In this document: one piece after another, positions 53,663-63,414 of the stretch
Layout: each line of letters begins with the position of its first letter
Position numbering within the stretch: position 1 is the first letter of the stretch
Source: an uncultured Dysgonomonas sp.
GTDB lineage: Bacteria > Bacteroidota > Bacteroidia > Bacteroidales > Dysgonomonadaceae
Length of the DNA: 64,000 nt
Reading direction: 5' to 3'
Assembly (NCBI RefSeq): GCF_934668725.1
Contig: NZ_CAKUOF010000003.1
Coordinates: 1 to 64,000, forward strand
Position numbers and translations under genes: made by a program
Notes under the pieces: generated by a model
The model's database searches: none
What the model saw: the letters and a program-made list of their open reading frames with translations, nothing else
What the model was told of the DNA's origin: nothing

Positions 53663-54907
53663 ATGGCAAAAAAAGGGACAAACGATTTTTGTAGTTTCTG
53701 TGGACGACCAGATAGCGATGTCAACTTATTAATAGCAGGAATATCTGCTCATATATGCGATAAATGTGTAGATCAGGCATATCTTATCGTAAAAGATTCA
53801 TTAAAGTCCGAGAAAGGTATAGAAGACATACTTGACAAAAAGAATCTACCAAATCCAAAACAGATCAAAGAGTTCTTAGATCAATATATTATCGGACAAG
53901 ATGATGCTAAACGTTATTTGTCGGTTTCAGTATATAATCACTACAAACGATTACTTCAAGAAGTGGGTGAGGATGACATTGAGATCGAAAAATCAAACAT
54001 AATCATGGTAGGCCCTACAGGAACAGGTAAAACACTTTTGGCACGTACCATAGCTAAACTATTACATGTACCATTCGCCATTGTGGACGCTACGGTATTA
54101 ACGGAAGCCGGTTATGTAGGAGAAGATATCGAAAGTATTCTTACTCGTCTTTTACAGGCTGCCGACTACGATGTTGCTGCCGCCGAACGTGGCATTGTAT
54201 TTATTGACGAGATAGATAAAATCGCCCGTAAAGGAGATAATCCGTCTATCACACGTGATGTAAGCGGTGAAGGTGTGCAACAAGGCTTATTGAAATTACT
54301 GGAAGGTTCAATAGTGAATGTGCCCCCACAGGGAGGACGTAAGCATCCGGACCAAAAAATGATCGCCGTTAATACCAAAAATATCCTATTTGTATGTGGA
54401 GGAGCTTTTGACGGTATTGAAAGAAAAATTGCTCAGCGTCTAAATACGCGTGTTGTCGGATATTCGGCGGCTCTAAAAAATTCGGATATTGATAGAAATG
54501 AATTATTGAAATATATAACACCTCAGGATCTAAAATCTTTCGGGTTAATTCCTGAAATTATTGGTCGTCTGCCTATTCTTACTTACCTGAATGCTTTAGA
54601 TCATTCGGCTTTAAGAAGGATTCTTACAGAACCTAAAAACTCAATCATCAAACAATACTTGAAATTATTTGCGATGGATAATGTTGATTTGACTTTTGAT
54701 GAAGATGTATACGACTATATAGTCGATAAAGCTGTTGAATATAAGTTAGGCGCCAGAGGACTTCGTTCAATAGTAGAAACTGTGATGATGGATGCCATGT
54801 TTACTGTCCCCTCGAGTGAAAAGAAGAGCTTACACATCACAAAAGAGTACGCTGTACAGCAGTTAGAAAGCTCGAATCTGGACAGGCTGAAAAATTCTTA
54901 CGAATAA
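53663..54907 (+). CDS. clpX: ClpX ATPase subunit of Clp protease
   Basis: AAA+ unfoldase that feeds ClpP. The N-terminal zinc finger uses Cys10, Cys13, Cys32 and Cys35. Walker A GPTGTGKT is at 117-124, Walker B is IVFIDEIDKIA, and the pore loop GYVGED and sensor regions follow. The 414-residue length is standard. Confidence 0.98.
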   Translation: MAKKGTNDFCSFCGRPDSDVNLLIAGISAHICDKCVDQAYLIVKDSLKSEKGIEDILDKKNLPNPKQIKEFLDQYIIGQDDAKRYLSVSVYNHYKRLLQEVGEDDIEIEKSNIIMVGPTGTGKTLLARTIAKLLHVPFAIVDATVLTEAGYVGEDIESILTRLLQAADYDVAAAERGIVFIDEIDKIARKGDNPSITRDVSGEGVQQGLLKLLEGSIVNVPPQGGRKHPDQKMIAVNTKNILFVCGGAFDGIERKIAQRLNTRVVGYSAALKNSDIDRNELLKYITPQDLKSFGLIPEIIGRLPILTYLNALDHSALRRILTEPKNSIIKQYLKLFAMDNVDLTFDEDVYDYIVDKAVEYKLGARGLRSIVETVMMDAMFTVPSSEKKSLHITKEYAVQQLESSNLDRLKNSYE

Positions 54908-55017
54908 TTCTCATTTTTCTATTAAAAAAAAATCTTTTTCTATTGTATTTTTGACTTAAGAAGCTATCTTCGTAAGATATAATTACATTTTCAGAAATAA
55001 CTAGTGTAGGTTATGGC

Positions 55018-55025
55018 TATTTTTG
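55018..55025 (+). promoter_or_regulatory. recQ -7 box
   Basis: TATTTTTG, 28 bp before the recQ ATG. Another copy lies at 54946-54953. Neither has a clear -33. Confidence 0.45.
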
Positions 55026-55053
55026 ATATTCCATTTATGCGATTTAATTAACT

Positions 55054-57240
55054 ATGTCAAAACGAGAAGATCTATTAATTGAAAATCTGAAAAAACATTT
55101 TGGGTTTGATAAGTTCAAGGGTAACCAGGAGGCTATCATACAGAATGTTTTGGAAGAAAAAGATACTTTTGTTTTGATGCCGACAGGAGGAGGAAAATCT
55201 CTTTGCTATCAGCTTCCTGCAATATTGATGGAAGGTACTGCCATTATCATATCGCCATTAATAGCATTGATGAAAAATCAAGTTGACGCCATGCGCAACT
55301 TCAGCGAAGAAGATGGTATAGCTCATTTTTTAAACTCATCCTTAAACAAGGCATCTATTGAGTTGGTAAAAGCTGATGTGATATCGGGAAAAACAAAATT
55401 ATTATATGTTGCTCCCGAATCTTTAACTAAAGAGGAAAATATTGACTTTTTACGACAGATAAAAGTTTCGTTTTACGCAATTGATGAGGCTCACTGTATA
55501 TCGGAATGGGGACACGATTTCAGACCTGAATACAGACGCATAAAGCCTATTATTATGGAGATTGGCCAGCGGCCACTTGTAGCGTTGACAGCAACAGCAA
55601 CACCTAAGGTACAGCATGACATACAAAAGAGCTTGGGAATGCTGGATGCTAAAGTTTACAAGTCATCGTTTAATCGTGAAAATCTCTATTACGAAGTTCG
55701 CCCAAAGACAGACAAAGTAGACCGGGATATTATCCGGTATATTAAATCTCAGGAAGGAAAATCAGGAATTGTATACTGCTTAAGCAGAAAAAAAGTAGAA
55801 GAATTTGCCGAAATTCTGCGGGCAAATAATATAAATGCGCTCGCTTACCATGCCGGCTTAGATGCTTCGACCCGTGGTGAGAATCAAGACTCATTTTTGA
55901 TGGAAAAAGTGGACGTCATTGTAGCCACAATAGCCTTCGGTATGGGTATCGACAAACCCGATGTGAGATATGTCATACATTATGACATGCCCAAAAGTCT
56001 CGAAGGATATTATCAGGAAACAGGACGTGCAGGACGTGACGGAGGTGAAGGCAGATGCGTAGCATTCTATTCCTACAAAGACCTTCAGAAACTCGAAAAA
56101 TTCATGCAGGGTAAGCCTGTTGCCGAACAAGAAATTGGTAAACAGCTTCTTCTTGAAACAGCAGCTTATGCTGAAACAGCTATGTGTCGTAGAATTGTTC
56201 TGCTACACTATTTCGGAGAAAAATATAATCAACATAACTGTGGTAATTGTGACAATTGTATAAACCCTAAAAAACAAGTGGAAGCTCAAGACTTATTATT
56301 AACAGCGATAGAAGCTGTATTAGCATTAAAAGAAAAATTCAAAACTGAGTACGTCATTAATTTCCTTAGAGGAAAAGAAACGTCAGAAATTGAGACCTAT
56401 GGTCATCAGGATTTAGAAGCATTCGGATCTGGAGAAGATACCGATGAAGACACCTGGAATGCCGTAATTAAACAAGGTCTGATTGCCGGTTATTTAGACA
56501 AAGACATAGAAAACTATGGTCTGCTTAAAATCACAAAAAAAGGAAAAGACTTTTTAAAGAAGCCAGTTTCATTCAAGATAGCTCAGGAAGAGGATTTTGA
56601 TGATGAGAGTGATGATGAAGTGGTTATCAAAGGCGGGGGCGGAAGCTCGGCTGTTGACCCGGTATTATTCTCTATCATGAAAGACCTCCGCAAGAAGATG
56701 TCTAAAAAATTAAATGTTCCTCCCTATGTTATTTTCCAAGATCCTTCGTTGGAATCGATGGCAACCATCTACCCGACAAGTATCGACGAATTACAGAACA
56801 TACCAGGTGTAGGGGCAGGTAAAGCTAAAAGATACGGAGCAGAATTTGTTGAGATTATCAAAAAGCACGTAGAAGAAAATGAGATTGAGCGTCCAGAAGA
56901 CTTAAGAGTAAGAACGGTAGCTAATAAATCGAAATTAAAAGTAGCTATAGTACAAAGTATAGACCGTAAGGTTGCTTTAGATGATCTTGCAGAATCGAAA
57001 GGTATAGAGTTTCCCGAATTACTAGCAGAACTAGAAGCTATAGTTTACTCAGGAACTAAAATAAACATTGACTATTTCCTAAATGAGGTAATTGATGAAG
57101 ACCATATGGCAGATATCTTTGATTATTTTCAGGAAGCCGAATCAGATGACCTCGAAGATGCAATAAACGAACTGGGTATGTATACCGAAGAAGAAATACG
57201 TCTGGTAAGAATTAAGTTCATCTCCGATATGGCAAACTAA
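55054..57240 (+). CDS. recQ: ATP-dependent DNA helicase RecQ
   Basis: 3'-5' DNA helicase of recombination and repair. Walker A PTGGGKS (43-49), DEAH box (144-147), motif VI in YYQETGRAGRDG, the RQC zinc cluster in CRRIVLLHYFG with NCGNCDNC, a winged-helix part, and an HRDC domain (about 545-615). A C-terminal extension of about 110 acidic residues follows. Length of 728 residues is usual for Bacteroidota. It ends in a short hairpin and is 27 bp from coaD. Confidence 0.97.
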   Translation: MSKREDLLIENLKKHFGFDKFKGNQEAIIQNVLEEKDTFVLMPTGGGKSLCYQLPAILMEGTAIIISPLIALMKNQVDAMRNFSEEDGIAHFLNSSLNKASIELVKADVISGKTKLLYVAPESLTKEENIDFLRQIKVSFYAIDEAHCISEWGHDFRPEYRRIKPIIMEIGQRPLVALTATATPKVQHDIQKSLGMLDAKVYKSSFNRENLYYEVRPKTDKVDRDIIRYIKSQEGKSGIVYCLSRKKVEEFAEILRANNINALAYHAGLDASTRGENQDSFLMEKVDVIVATIAFGMGIDKPDVRYVIHYDMPKSLEGYYQETGRAGRDGGEGRCVAFYSYKDLQKLEKFMQGKPVAEQEIGKQLLLETAAYAETAMCRRIVLLHYFGEKYNQHNCGNCDNCINPKKQVEAQDLLLTAIEAVLALKEKFKTEYVINFLRGKETSEIETYGHQDLEAFGSGEDTDEDTWNAVIKQGLIAGYLDKDIENYGLLKITKKGKDFLKKPVSFKIAQEEDFDDESDDEVVIKGGGGSSAVDPVLFSIMKDLRKKMSKKLNVPPYVIFQDPSLESMATIYPTSIDELQNIPGVGAGKAKRYGAEFVEIIKKHVEENEIERPEDLRVRTVANKSKLKVAIVQSIDRKVALDDLAESKGIEFPELLAELEAIVYSGTKINIDYFLNEVIDEDHMADIFDYFQEAESDDLEDAINELGMYTEEEIRLVRIKFISDMAN

Positions 57241-57254
57241 GGTCTAATGACCTT
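57239..57254 (+). terminator. Short hairpin at the recQ stop
   Basis: AAGGTC TAAT GACCTT followed by TTTATT; the first two bases belong to the recQ stop codon. It ends only 13 bp before the coaD ATG, so it may reduce readthrough into coaD. Confidence 0.5.
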
Positions 57255-57267
57255 TTTATTATAAAAA

Positions 57268-57729
57268 ATGAAGAGAGCTATTTTTCCGGGCACATTCGAT
57301 CCTTTTACAATAGGACATGCATCGCTGGTTCGCAGAGGATTAAATGTGGTAGACGAGATTATAATATCAATAGGAGTCAATGACAATAAGAGGAGTTACT
57401 TTTCTTTGGAACAACGAATCCATATGATAGAAAAGTTGTACGCGGATGAGCCTCGAGTTTCAGTAGGCTCGTATGATTCATTGACAGTAGACTTTGCGAA
57501 AAAAGTAAATGCAGAATTTATCATCAGGGGAATCAGGTCGGTAAATGATTTTGAATACGAGAAAACAATTGCGGACATGAATCGCAACATATCGGGAATC
57601 GAAACATTAGTGCTTTTTACAGAGCCTGAACTGACTCATATTAGCTCTACGATAGTCCGCGAACTTTTGCGATACAAACATGATGTAAGTAAATTTGTAC
57701 CGGATGGTATTGATATTAATACAAACTAA
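57268..57729 (+). CDS. coaD: Phosphopantetheine adenylyltransferase
   Basis: Makes dephospho-CoA from 4'-phosphopantetheine and ATP. FPGTFDPFTIGHASLVRRGL holds the nucleotidyltransferase TxGH-type motif; FIIRGIRSVNDFEYE and THISSTIVRELL complete the family signature. Length is 153 residues. It follows recQ by 27 bp. Confidence 0.96.
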   Translation: MKRAIFPGTFDPFTIGHASLVRRGLNVVDEIIISIGVNDNKRSYFSLEQRIHMIEKLYADEPRVSVGSYDSLTVDFAKKVNAEFIIRGIRSVNDFEYEKTIADMNRNISGIETLVLFTEPELTHISSTIVRELLRYKHDVSKFVPDGIDINTN

Positions 57730-57759
57730 AACAGTTAAACGGAAATAGAAGAACTATTC

Positions 57760-57793
57760 AAAGAGTCAAGTAAGAACCTTTGCTTGACTCTTT
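57760..57793 (+). terminator. Terminator after coaD
   Basis: AAAGAGTCAAG (57760-57770) pairs perfectly with CTTGACTCTTT (57783-57793), followed by T's. Confidence 0.8.
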
Positions 57794-57906
57794 TGTATAA
57801 TTTAAAGGGGCAACCCCTACATTGATAGATAATACGAGCAAAACTGTTAATTACAGCCTAATAATAACGCATAAAATACTTGCCGTTACTAAAAAGAAAA
57901 TATAAG

Positions 57907-59514
57907 ATGAGAAGAAAGACATTGTTATTGATAATAACCTGTACATTCATTTTTGTTAATACCATTTCAGCACAATACGGGATGAGTCAAGGAACTAAGA
58001 AATTAGCTACTACCATGACTCTAATCGAGAGGATGTATGTTGATACTGTTAATGATGAAAAATTGGCAGATGATGCAATTGTATCCATACTAAAAGAACT
58101 CGATCCTCACTCTTCATATCTAAGTGCCGAGACTGTATCGGAAATGAACGAACCCTTAGAAGGCAACTTCGATGGAATAGGTATATCATTTAACATGATG
58201 TCTGATACTCTTTATGTTATCGAAACAATTGCCGATGGTCCATCCGAACGAGTAGGTTTACTACCGGGCGACCGCATAATATCGGTGAACGATACTACCA
58301 TCGCGGGTGTTAATATGAGTACACGTGATATTATGAAACGGTTAAAGGGTCCGAAAGGAACAAAGGTTACTGTAAAGGTTCTTCGCCGAGGTATTCAAAA
58401 ACCTATAACTTTTCAGATAATACGTGCCAAGATTCCTATTTATAGTCTGGATGCAGCCTATATGATTGATGATAAAACAGGGTACATTCGTTTGAGTCGC
58501 TTTGGAGCTACCACCGTCGCTGAATTTAAGGAAGCTCTAATTAAACTAAACGCTGAAGGTTTGCAAAACCTGATTCTGGATCTTGAAAGTAATGGCGGAG
58601 GTTATTTGAACGCCGCAACTGAACTCGCTGATGAATTCTTGGATAAAGATAAACTCATTGTATATATGGAGGGAGCCCATCAAGCAAGAACGAGTGACTC
58701 CTCAACAGAAAAAGGTTTATTCGAGAAAGGGAAATTAGTAATATTAGTAGACGAAGGATCGGCTTCTGCCAGTGAAATTGTATCCGGTGCTGTTCAGGAT
58801 TGGGATAGAGGACTAATAGTTGGAAGACGAACATTTGGTAAAGGGCTTGTACAACGACAATTTCCCCTACCCGACGGGTCAATGATCCGCTTAACGGTAG
58901 CTCGCTATTACACACCGACTGGTCGCTGTATTCAGAAACCATATACTCATGGAGATCAGGATTCTTATAACAGAGATTTGATAGCAAGATACAACAGGGG
59001 TGAAATGATGAATGCCGATAGTATCCATTTCCCTGATTCTTTAAAATATAAAACACTGGTAAATGAGCGTATTGTATACGGTGGGGGAGGTATTATGCCG
59101 GACTATTTTGTTCCGATAGATACAACGGAATATACCGAATATAGTGGACGTATTAATGCAATGGGCATTGTTTATAAGCTTGCACTCAATCAAGTAGATG
59201 CAAATAGAAAGGAGCTTTTAAAGAAGTACCCTACTATTGAAAAGTTTAAAGATGAGTATGAGGTATCGGATAAAGTACTAGCCGAAATGATACAAATGGC
59301 AACCGATGAGAAAATAGAATATAAAGAAGACCAGTATTTAAGATCGAAAGAGCAATTTAAAAGAAGAATAAAAGCTTTGATAGCCAGAGATCTATTCAAC
59401 ACGGCTGCCTATTTTAAGATTATCAATGATGAAAGTGAGATCTTCAGAAAAGGTTTAGAAATTATAAATAACGATAGCGAATATCAAAAGCTACTTGGTA
59501 AAGAGTTACAATAA
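57907..59514 (+). CDS. S41 family C-terminal processing peptidase (CtpA-like)
   Basis: Exported serine protease of the Ser-Lys type. Signal peptide MRRKTLLLIITCTFIFVNTI, PDZ domain about 85-165 (GDRIISVNDT), catalytic Ser in GSASASE (284-290) and Lys312 in TFGKG. Length is 535 residues. ATG at 57907 is preferred over TTG at 57880 because it begins the signal peptide. It should act in the periplasm on envelope proteins. The next gene follows 27 bp later. Confidence 0.93.
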   Translation: MRRKTLLLIITCTFIFVNTISAQYGMSQGTKKLATTMTLIERMYVDTVNDEKLADDAIVSILKELDPHSSYLSAETVSEMNEPLEGNFDGIGISFNMMSDTLYVIETIADGPSERVGLLPGDRIISVNDTTIAGVNMSTRDIMKRLKGPKGTKVTVKVLRRGIQKPITFQIIRAKIPIYSLDAAYMIDDKTGYIRLSRFGATTVAEFKEALIKLNAEGLQNLILDLESNGGGYLNAATELADEFLDKDKLIVYMEGAHQARTSDSSTEKGLFEKGKLVILVDEGSASASEIVSGAVQDWDRGLIVGRRTFGKGLVQRQFPLPDGSMIRLTVARYYTPTGRCIQKPYTHGDQDSYNRDLIARYNRGEMMNADSIHFPDSLKYKTLVNERIVYGGGGIMPDYFVPIDTTEYTEYSGRINAMGIVYKLALNQVDANRKELLKKYPTIEKFKDEYEVSDKVLAEMIQMATDEKIEYKEDQYLRSKEQFKRRIKALIARDLFNTAAYFKIINDESEIFRKGLEIINNDSEYQKLLGKELQ

Positions 59515-59541
59515 AGAATCAGGTTTAAATATCTATAAATT

Positions 59542-59979
59542 ATGACAGCAAGAAAAGTATATAAAGAGATTTCAAAAGTTCTAACTGAAGCAATTAACAG
59601 CCTGAATGAAGGGTATACAGGCAGTTCTTTGACTGATATATTTCTTGTTGTAGATAAAGACAGTGGAAACCTATCGGTGTTCGATGACGAAGAAAATTTA
59701 TTATCTCAGATTATAATAGAAGAATGGGCATCTGAAGATGATGACCAAGTAATAGCTCGTCAATTGAGAGAAGTTGTTGAACAATTTGATATGGACAATA
59801 AATTCGACACTCTGGATGTATTTAAACCATTTTCTATTAATATTGCAGACGAAAATCTTATTGTCCAAGAAGAATTACTGGTAATTGAAGATGACTCTGT
59901 CATCAGAATCGAGAATGATTTTTTAAACCGTATCGACAAAGAATTTGATGACTTTCTAGATAAATTGCTTAAAGAATAA
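59542..59979 (+). CDS. Acidic hypothetical protein
   Basis: A 145-residue, strongly acidic cytoplasmic protein (many Asp and Glu, for example FDDEENLL and EWASEDDDQ) with no signal, helix anchor or known motif. The pattern of short beta strands then an acidic helix at the C-terminus suggests a small binding protein. It lies between the S41 protease and smpB, all on one strand with short gaps. Confidence 0.65.
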   Translation: MTARKVYKEISKVLTEAINSLNEGYTGSSLTDIFLVVDKDSGNLSVFDDEENLLSQIIIEEWASEDDDQVIARQLREVVEQFDMDNKFDTLDVFKPFSINIADENLIVQEELLVIEDDSVIRIENDFLNRIDKEFDDFLDKLLKE

Positions 59980-60028
59980 GGTAAATCCACCTTATTTACA
60001 CAAGCCAATCTAAGATAGACTATTAACA

Positions 60029-60481
60029 ATGAAACAATTAAATATAAATATAAAAAACAAACGGGCTACTTTTGACTATGAGTTGCTTGATACATATACA
60101 GCAGGTTTGGTATTAACCGGAACCGAAATTAAATCAATTAGATTGGGGAAAGCCAGTTTAGTTGATACCTTTTGTATATTCGAAAAAGAGGCTTTATGGG
60201 TAAGAAACATGAACATAACTGAATATTTTTATGGCTCATATAACAATCACGTAGCACGCCGCGATCGTAAATTACTTCTTAATAAAAAAGAACTCAAAAA
60301 AATTCAACGTTTAGTTAAAGAAACAGGATACACAATTGTTCCGACACGACTATTTCTTAATGACAGAGGTTTAGCTAAATTAAACATTGCTGTTGCGCGA
60401 GGAAAAAAACAATACGATAAGCGACAATCTCTTAAAGAGAAAGATGATAAAAGAATGCTTGATCGAGTGATGAAAAAATAG
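60029..60481 (+). CDS. smpB: SsrA-binding protein SmpB
   Basis: tmRNA partner in ribosome rescue. NKRATFDYELLDTYTAGLVL, GTEIKSIRLGKASLVD and ITEYFYGSYNNHVARRDRKLL match the family, with the basic C-terminal tail KRQSLKEKDDKRMLDRVMKK that probes the mRNA channel. Length is 150 residues. No tmRNA gene is visible in the window. Confidence 0.97.
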   Translation: MKQLNINIKNKRATFDYELLDTYTAGLVLTGTEIKSIRLGKASLVDTFCIFEKEALWVRNMNITEYFYGSYNNHVARRDRKLLLNKKELKKIQRLVKETGYTIVPTRLFLNDRGLAKLNIAVARGKKQYDKRQSLKEKDDKRMLDRVMKK

Positions 60482-60589
60482 GGTATTCAATCCAATATCG
60501 CCTACATAAAACACAGTAAAAGTTCATAGATTTCATATGGTTGATTACTGGCCACGTCTAAACTTACACATTAATGCGGATTAAAAGAG

Positions 60590-61969
60590 ATGGATAATAA
60601 TAAAGCAGGGATAAAAGAGAATAATACAAACAAGATTATTCTGGGCTTATTCCTTATTATTTTCTTCATTTTAGTATTCTTACTAAATAGATTATATCCC
60701 ATCCATTCTGACGATTGGATGTACTCTTTTATATTCAACGAGAGTCCGCCACAACGTATTAAAAATGTCCTTGATATTATTGTTTCGCAGTATAACCATT
60801 ATCTATATTGGGGAGGACGTAATATTGTACATTTTATTGATCAGCTTTTACTATTACTAGATCCTCTTCTAAGAGAAATACTCAATAGCCTAGCTTATAC
60901 AGCATTTGCTTTTATTATATATAGAATTGCAAACAAAGGAAAAGCAACAAATCCTTATTTATTTCTTCTCGTTAATTTACTAGTATGGGTATTAACTCCT
61001 GTATTTCCACAGACAGTAATATGGATTACAGGTAGTAGTAATTATTTATGGGGAACACTTATAATACTGGTATTCATATCGTATTACTACAGTTTTTATG
61101 TAAACGAGAAATCAAAAGACAGCATTCTTAAAAATATACTCTTCCTATTCGGAGGTATTATTGCCGGATGGACAAATGAAAATTCGGTAATAGCACTAAT
61201 TTCAATATTATTCATTCTATTTCTATATTGTAAGATAAGAAAAATCAAAATACCCAGATGGACTATATATGGCTTTGTCGGTGTTTGTATTGGATGTGCT
61301 GTTATGCTATTAGCTCCGGGTAATTATATCAGATCGAAAGATACCCATGCAGCTTTCAATTTAGTTGATAAACCTTTTATGGAAGTTTTAAAGTATAAAG
61401 CAAGAAACATATATTGGATTTATAAATATGTGAATTCCATAGGCATACTCATTCTTATATATGTCTGTTTGAACTTTGTGTTTTTCTGTCAGAATAAAGA
61501 TAATAGAAACTATACTGCCTGGTTTGGCTCACTACTGTTTTTTACTGCTGCCCATATTTCGGCGTTAGCTATGATTGCATCACCCATATTTCCACTCCGT
61601 GCTGCTTTTTGCTTGTCTAGTTTTATGATTATATCTATCTGTATACTCTATGCAAATGTTAATATGAGTAATTTAGCAATGAAAATCATAAATATTTTGA
61701 TATTGACAGCGTTAACTGTTATCTTCGCATTTACCTATTCAGAAAGATACCGAGTACTTGTATCTCTGGCTGAAAGGTATGAAAGAAGAGAGTTATATAT
61801 AGAAGAACAAAAAGAAATAGGTAATAAAGATATAGTTTTAGAAGAACCTCCTATTATACTGCCTGCCGAGTTTGATTTTGAAGATATTTCGAACGATCCG
61901 GACTCGTGGCGAAATGGTATCTGTGCAGACTATTATAAGTTAAATTCGATAAAACGGATTAGTCCGTAA
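60590..61969 (+). CDS. DUF6056 family polytopic membrane protein (candidate GT-C)
   Basis: A 459-residue protein with about ten membrane helices and the same motif series as the protein at 13976: SDDWMY (40-45) after the first helix, NHYLYWGGR, WITGSSNYLWGT, GWTNEN and APGNY. I infer a GT-C glycosyltransferase using a polyprenyl-phosphate sugar, though no GtrB-like gene is adjacent here. It lies 23 bp upstream of a second copy, so tandem duplication is likely. Confidence 0.72.
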   Translation: MDNNKAGIKENNTNKIILGLFLIIFFILVFLLNRLYPIHSDDWMYSFIFNESPPQRIKNVLDIIVSQYNHYLYWGGRNIVHFIDQLLLLLDPLLREILNSLAYTAFAFIIYRIANKGKATNPYLFLLVNLLVWVLTPVFPQTVIWITGSSNYLWGTLIILVFISYYYSFYVNEKSKDSILKNILFLFGGIIAGWTNENSVIALISILFILFLYCKIRKIKIPRWTIYGFVGVCIGCAVMLLAPGNYIRSKDTHAAFNLVDKPFMEVLKYKARNIYWIYKYVNSIGILILIYVCLNFVFFCQNKDNRNYTAWFGSLLFFTAAHISALAMIASPIFPLRAAFCLSSFMIISICILYANVNMSNLAMKIINILILTALTVIFAFTYSERYRVLVSLAERYERRELYIEEQKEIGNKDIVLEEPPIILPAEFDFEDISNDPDSWRNGICADYYKLNSIKRISP

Positions 61970-61992
61970 GCACTACTAAAACCCGAGTGAAA

Positions 61993-63399
61993 ATGAGAGA
62001 ATATTACGAAAAAGTCATCTCCGGTTATCAAAAACTAGATGCAGCTCTTTCGACAGAGAAATCAGCCAAATGTATTTTGCTGCTGCTCTCTCTATCATTT
62101 GGGATTCTTATCCTTTTGCTTAATATCATATACCCATTATATGCCGATGATTGGGGATATACTTTTATAACAGGATCTGAGTTAAGCCAAAAGATAACCG
62201 GATTTTCTGATATACTAAATTCTCAATATCAACATTACTTCCTACATGGAGGAAGAACAATTGTACATATCATAGCAGAATCTCTGCTTCTCCTCAATGG
62301 ATATTGGACTGATGTAATCAACTGCATTGCATATGTTTTATTTGCTTATATTATTTATAAGATTTCGAATCTTAATAAAAGAGCAAATCCGTCACTATTT
62401 TTCTTTATCAATATTCTTATCTGGTTTTTCCAACCGGCTTTTGCTCAAACCATATTATGGATTACAGGAAGTGCTAACTATTTATGGGGAACATTAATTA
62501 TTATATCGTTTCTATACTTTTTCTGCCAATCATTTATAAAAGAAGATAACAAGAACACTATCTATAAATGTATCATCTTTTTTCTTTTTGGTATTATTGC
62601 CGGATGGACAAACGAAAATACAGCTATCGGTATGATAGTTCTGATATGCCTGTTAATGGCATATCTTAAGTATACACAAAAAAAGATTCCAGCATGGATG
62701 ATTATCGGACTGGCAGGTGCTATTATTGGTTTTATAATCATGATTGCCGCCCCTGGAAATTACCTTAGATATGAGAATGTTATCGAAGGTAATACACTCC
62801 TTCAACAATCGAAAGTGAAATTTTATTTATCCCGCTTACTTCCTGTAATAGGTGATTTTTATAAATTCGCCCTCCCTCTTGTTATGATATATTCATTGAC
62901 ATTAGTTACTTATATTTATTTTGACAAAAAGCGGAATACAAGGGTCATATACCTATCGCTTTGTTTCTGTCTCGCCGGTCTAATGGCAGACTTAGCAATG
63001 GTAACTTCTCCTGAATTTCCACCACGAGCATGGTTTGGAATTATAACATTCTTCATTATTGCAATTGGAATTATATATGCTAACCTGAAAACAGATCATA
63101 TATACATATCAGTAATAAAAACACTTTTAATATTTTTCGCGTCCATATATTTCATACTGTCGTATCAAAGAGGCTTCAAAGATTTATATGCTATAAATAA
63201 AATATTCGAGAAGCGAGAACAGATCATAAATAAGCAACCCAATAAAACAGAGTTTGATTTTGTGACTCAAGAATCCATTAATCCTCAAACAGGATTTCCG
63301 ATGATAGATGAAATCCCATCTAAACCCAATCACTGGATCAATATGTTTTATCTGAGATACCACAATATCAAATCCTTTAAAATAGAATCCGACAAATAA
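61993..63399 (+). CDS. DUF6056 family polytopic membrane protein (candidate GT-C)
   Basis: A 468-residue paralogue of the preceding gene, with ADDWGY near residue 51, HYFLHGGR, WITGSANYLWGT, GWTNEN and AAPGNY. It resembles the glycan-operon copy at 13976 more than its neighbour does (for example IWFFQPAF and ITGSANYLWGTLI). ATG at 61993 is chosen; GTG at 61987 is possible. metH starts 15 bp after its stop and may be cotranscribed. Confidence 0.72.
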   Translation: MREYYEKVISGYQKLDAALSTEKSAKCILLLLSLSFGILILLLNIIYPLYADDWGYTFITGSELSQKITGFSDILNSQYQHYFLHGGRTIVHIIAESLLLLNGYWTDVINCIAYVLFAYIIYKISNLNKRANPSLFFFINILIWFFQPAFAQTILWITGSANYLWGTLIIISFLYFFCQSFIKEDNKNTIYKCIIFFLFGIIAGWTNENTAIGMIVLICLLMAYLKYTQKKIPAWMIIGLAGAIIGFIIMIAAPGNYLRYENVIEGNTLLQQSKVKFYLSRLLPVIGDFYKFALPLVMIYSLTLVTYIYFDKKRNTRVIYLSLCFCLAGLMADLAMVTSPEFPPRAWFGIITFFIIAIGIIYANLKTDHIYISVIKTLLIFFASIYFILSYQRGFKDLYAINKIFEKREQIINKQPNKTEFDFVTQESINPQTGFPMIDEIPSKPNHWINMFYLRYHNIKSFKIESDK

Positions 63400-63414
63400 A
63401 CAAGAATACTAATA

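Noticed and set aside
58655..59056. 133-codon minus-strand ORF
   Set aside because: Antisense frame within the S41 peptidase gene.
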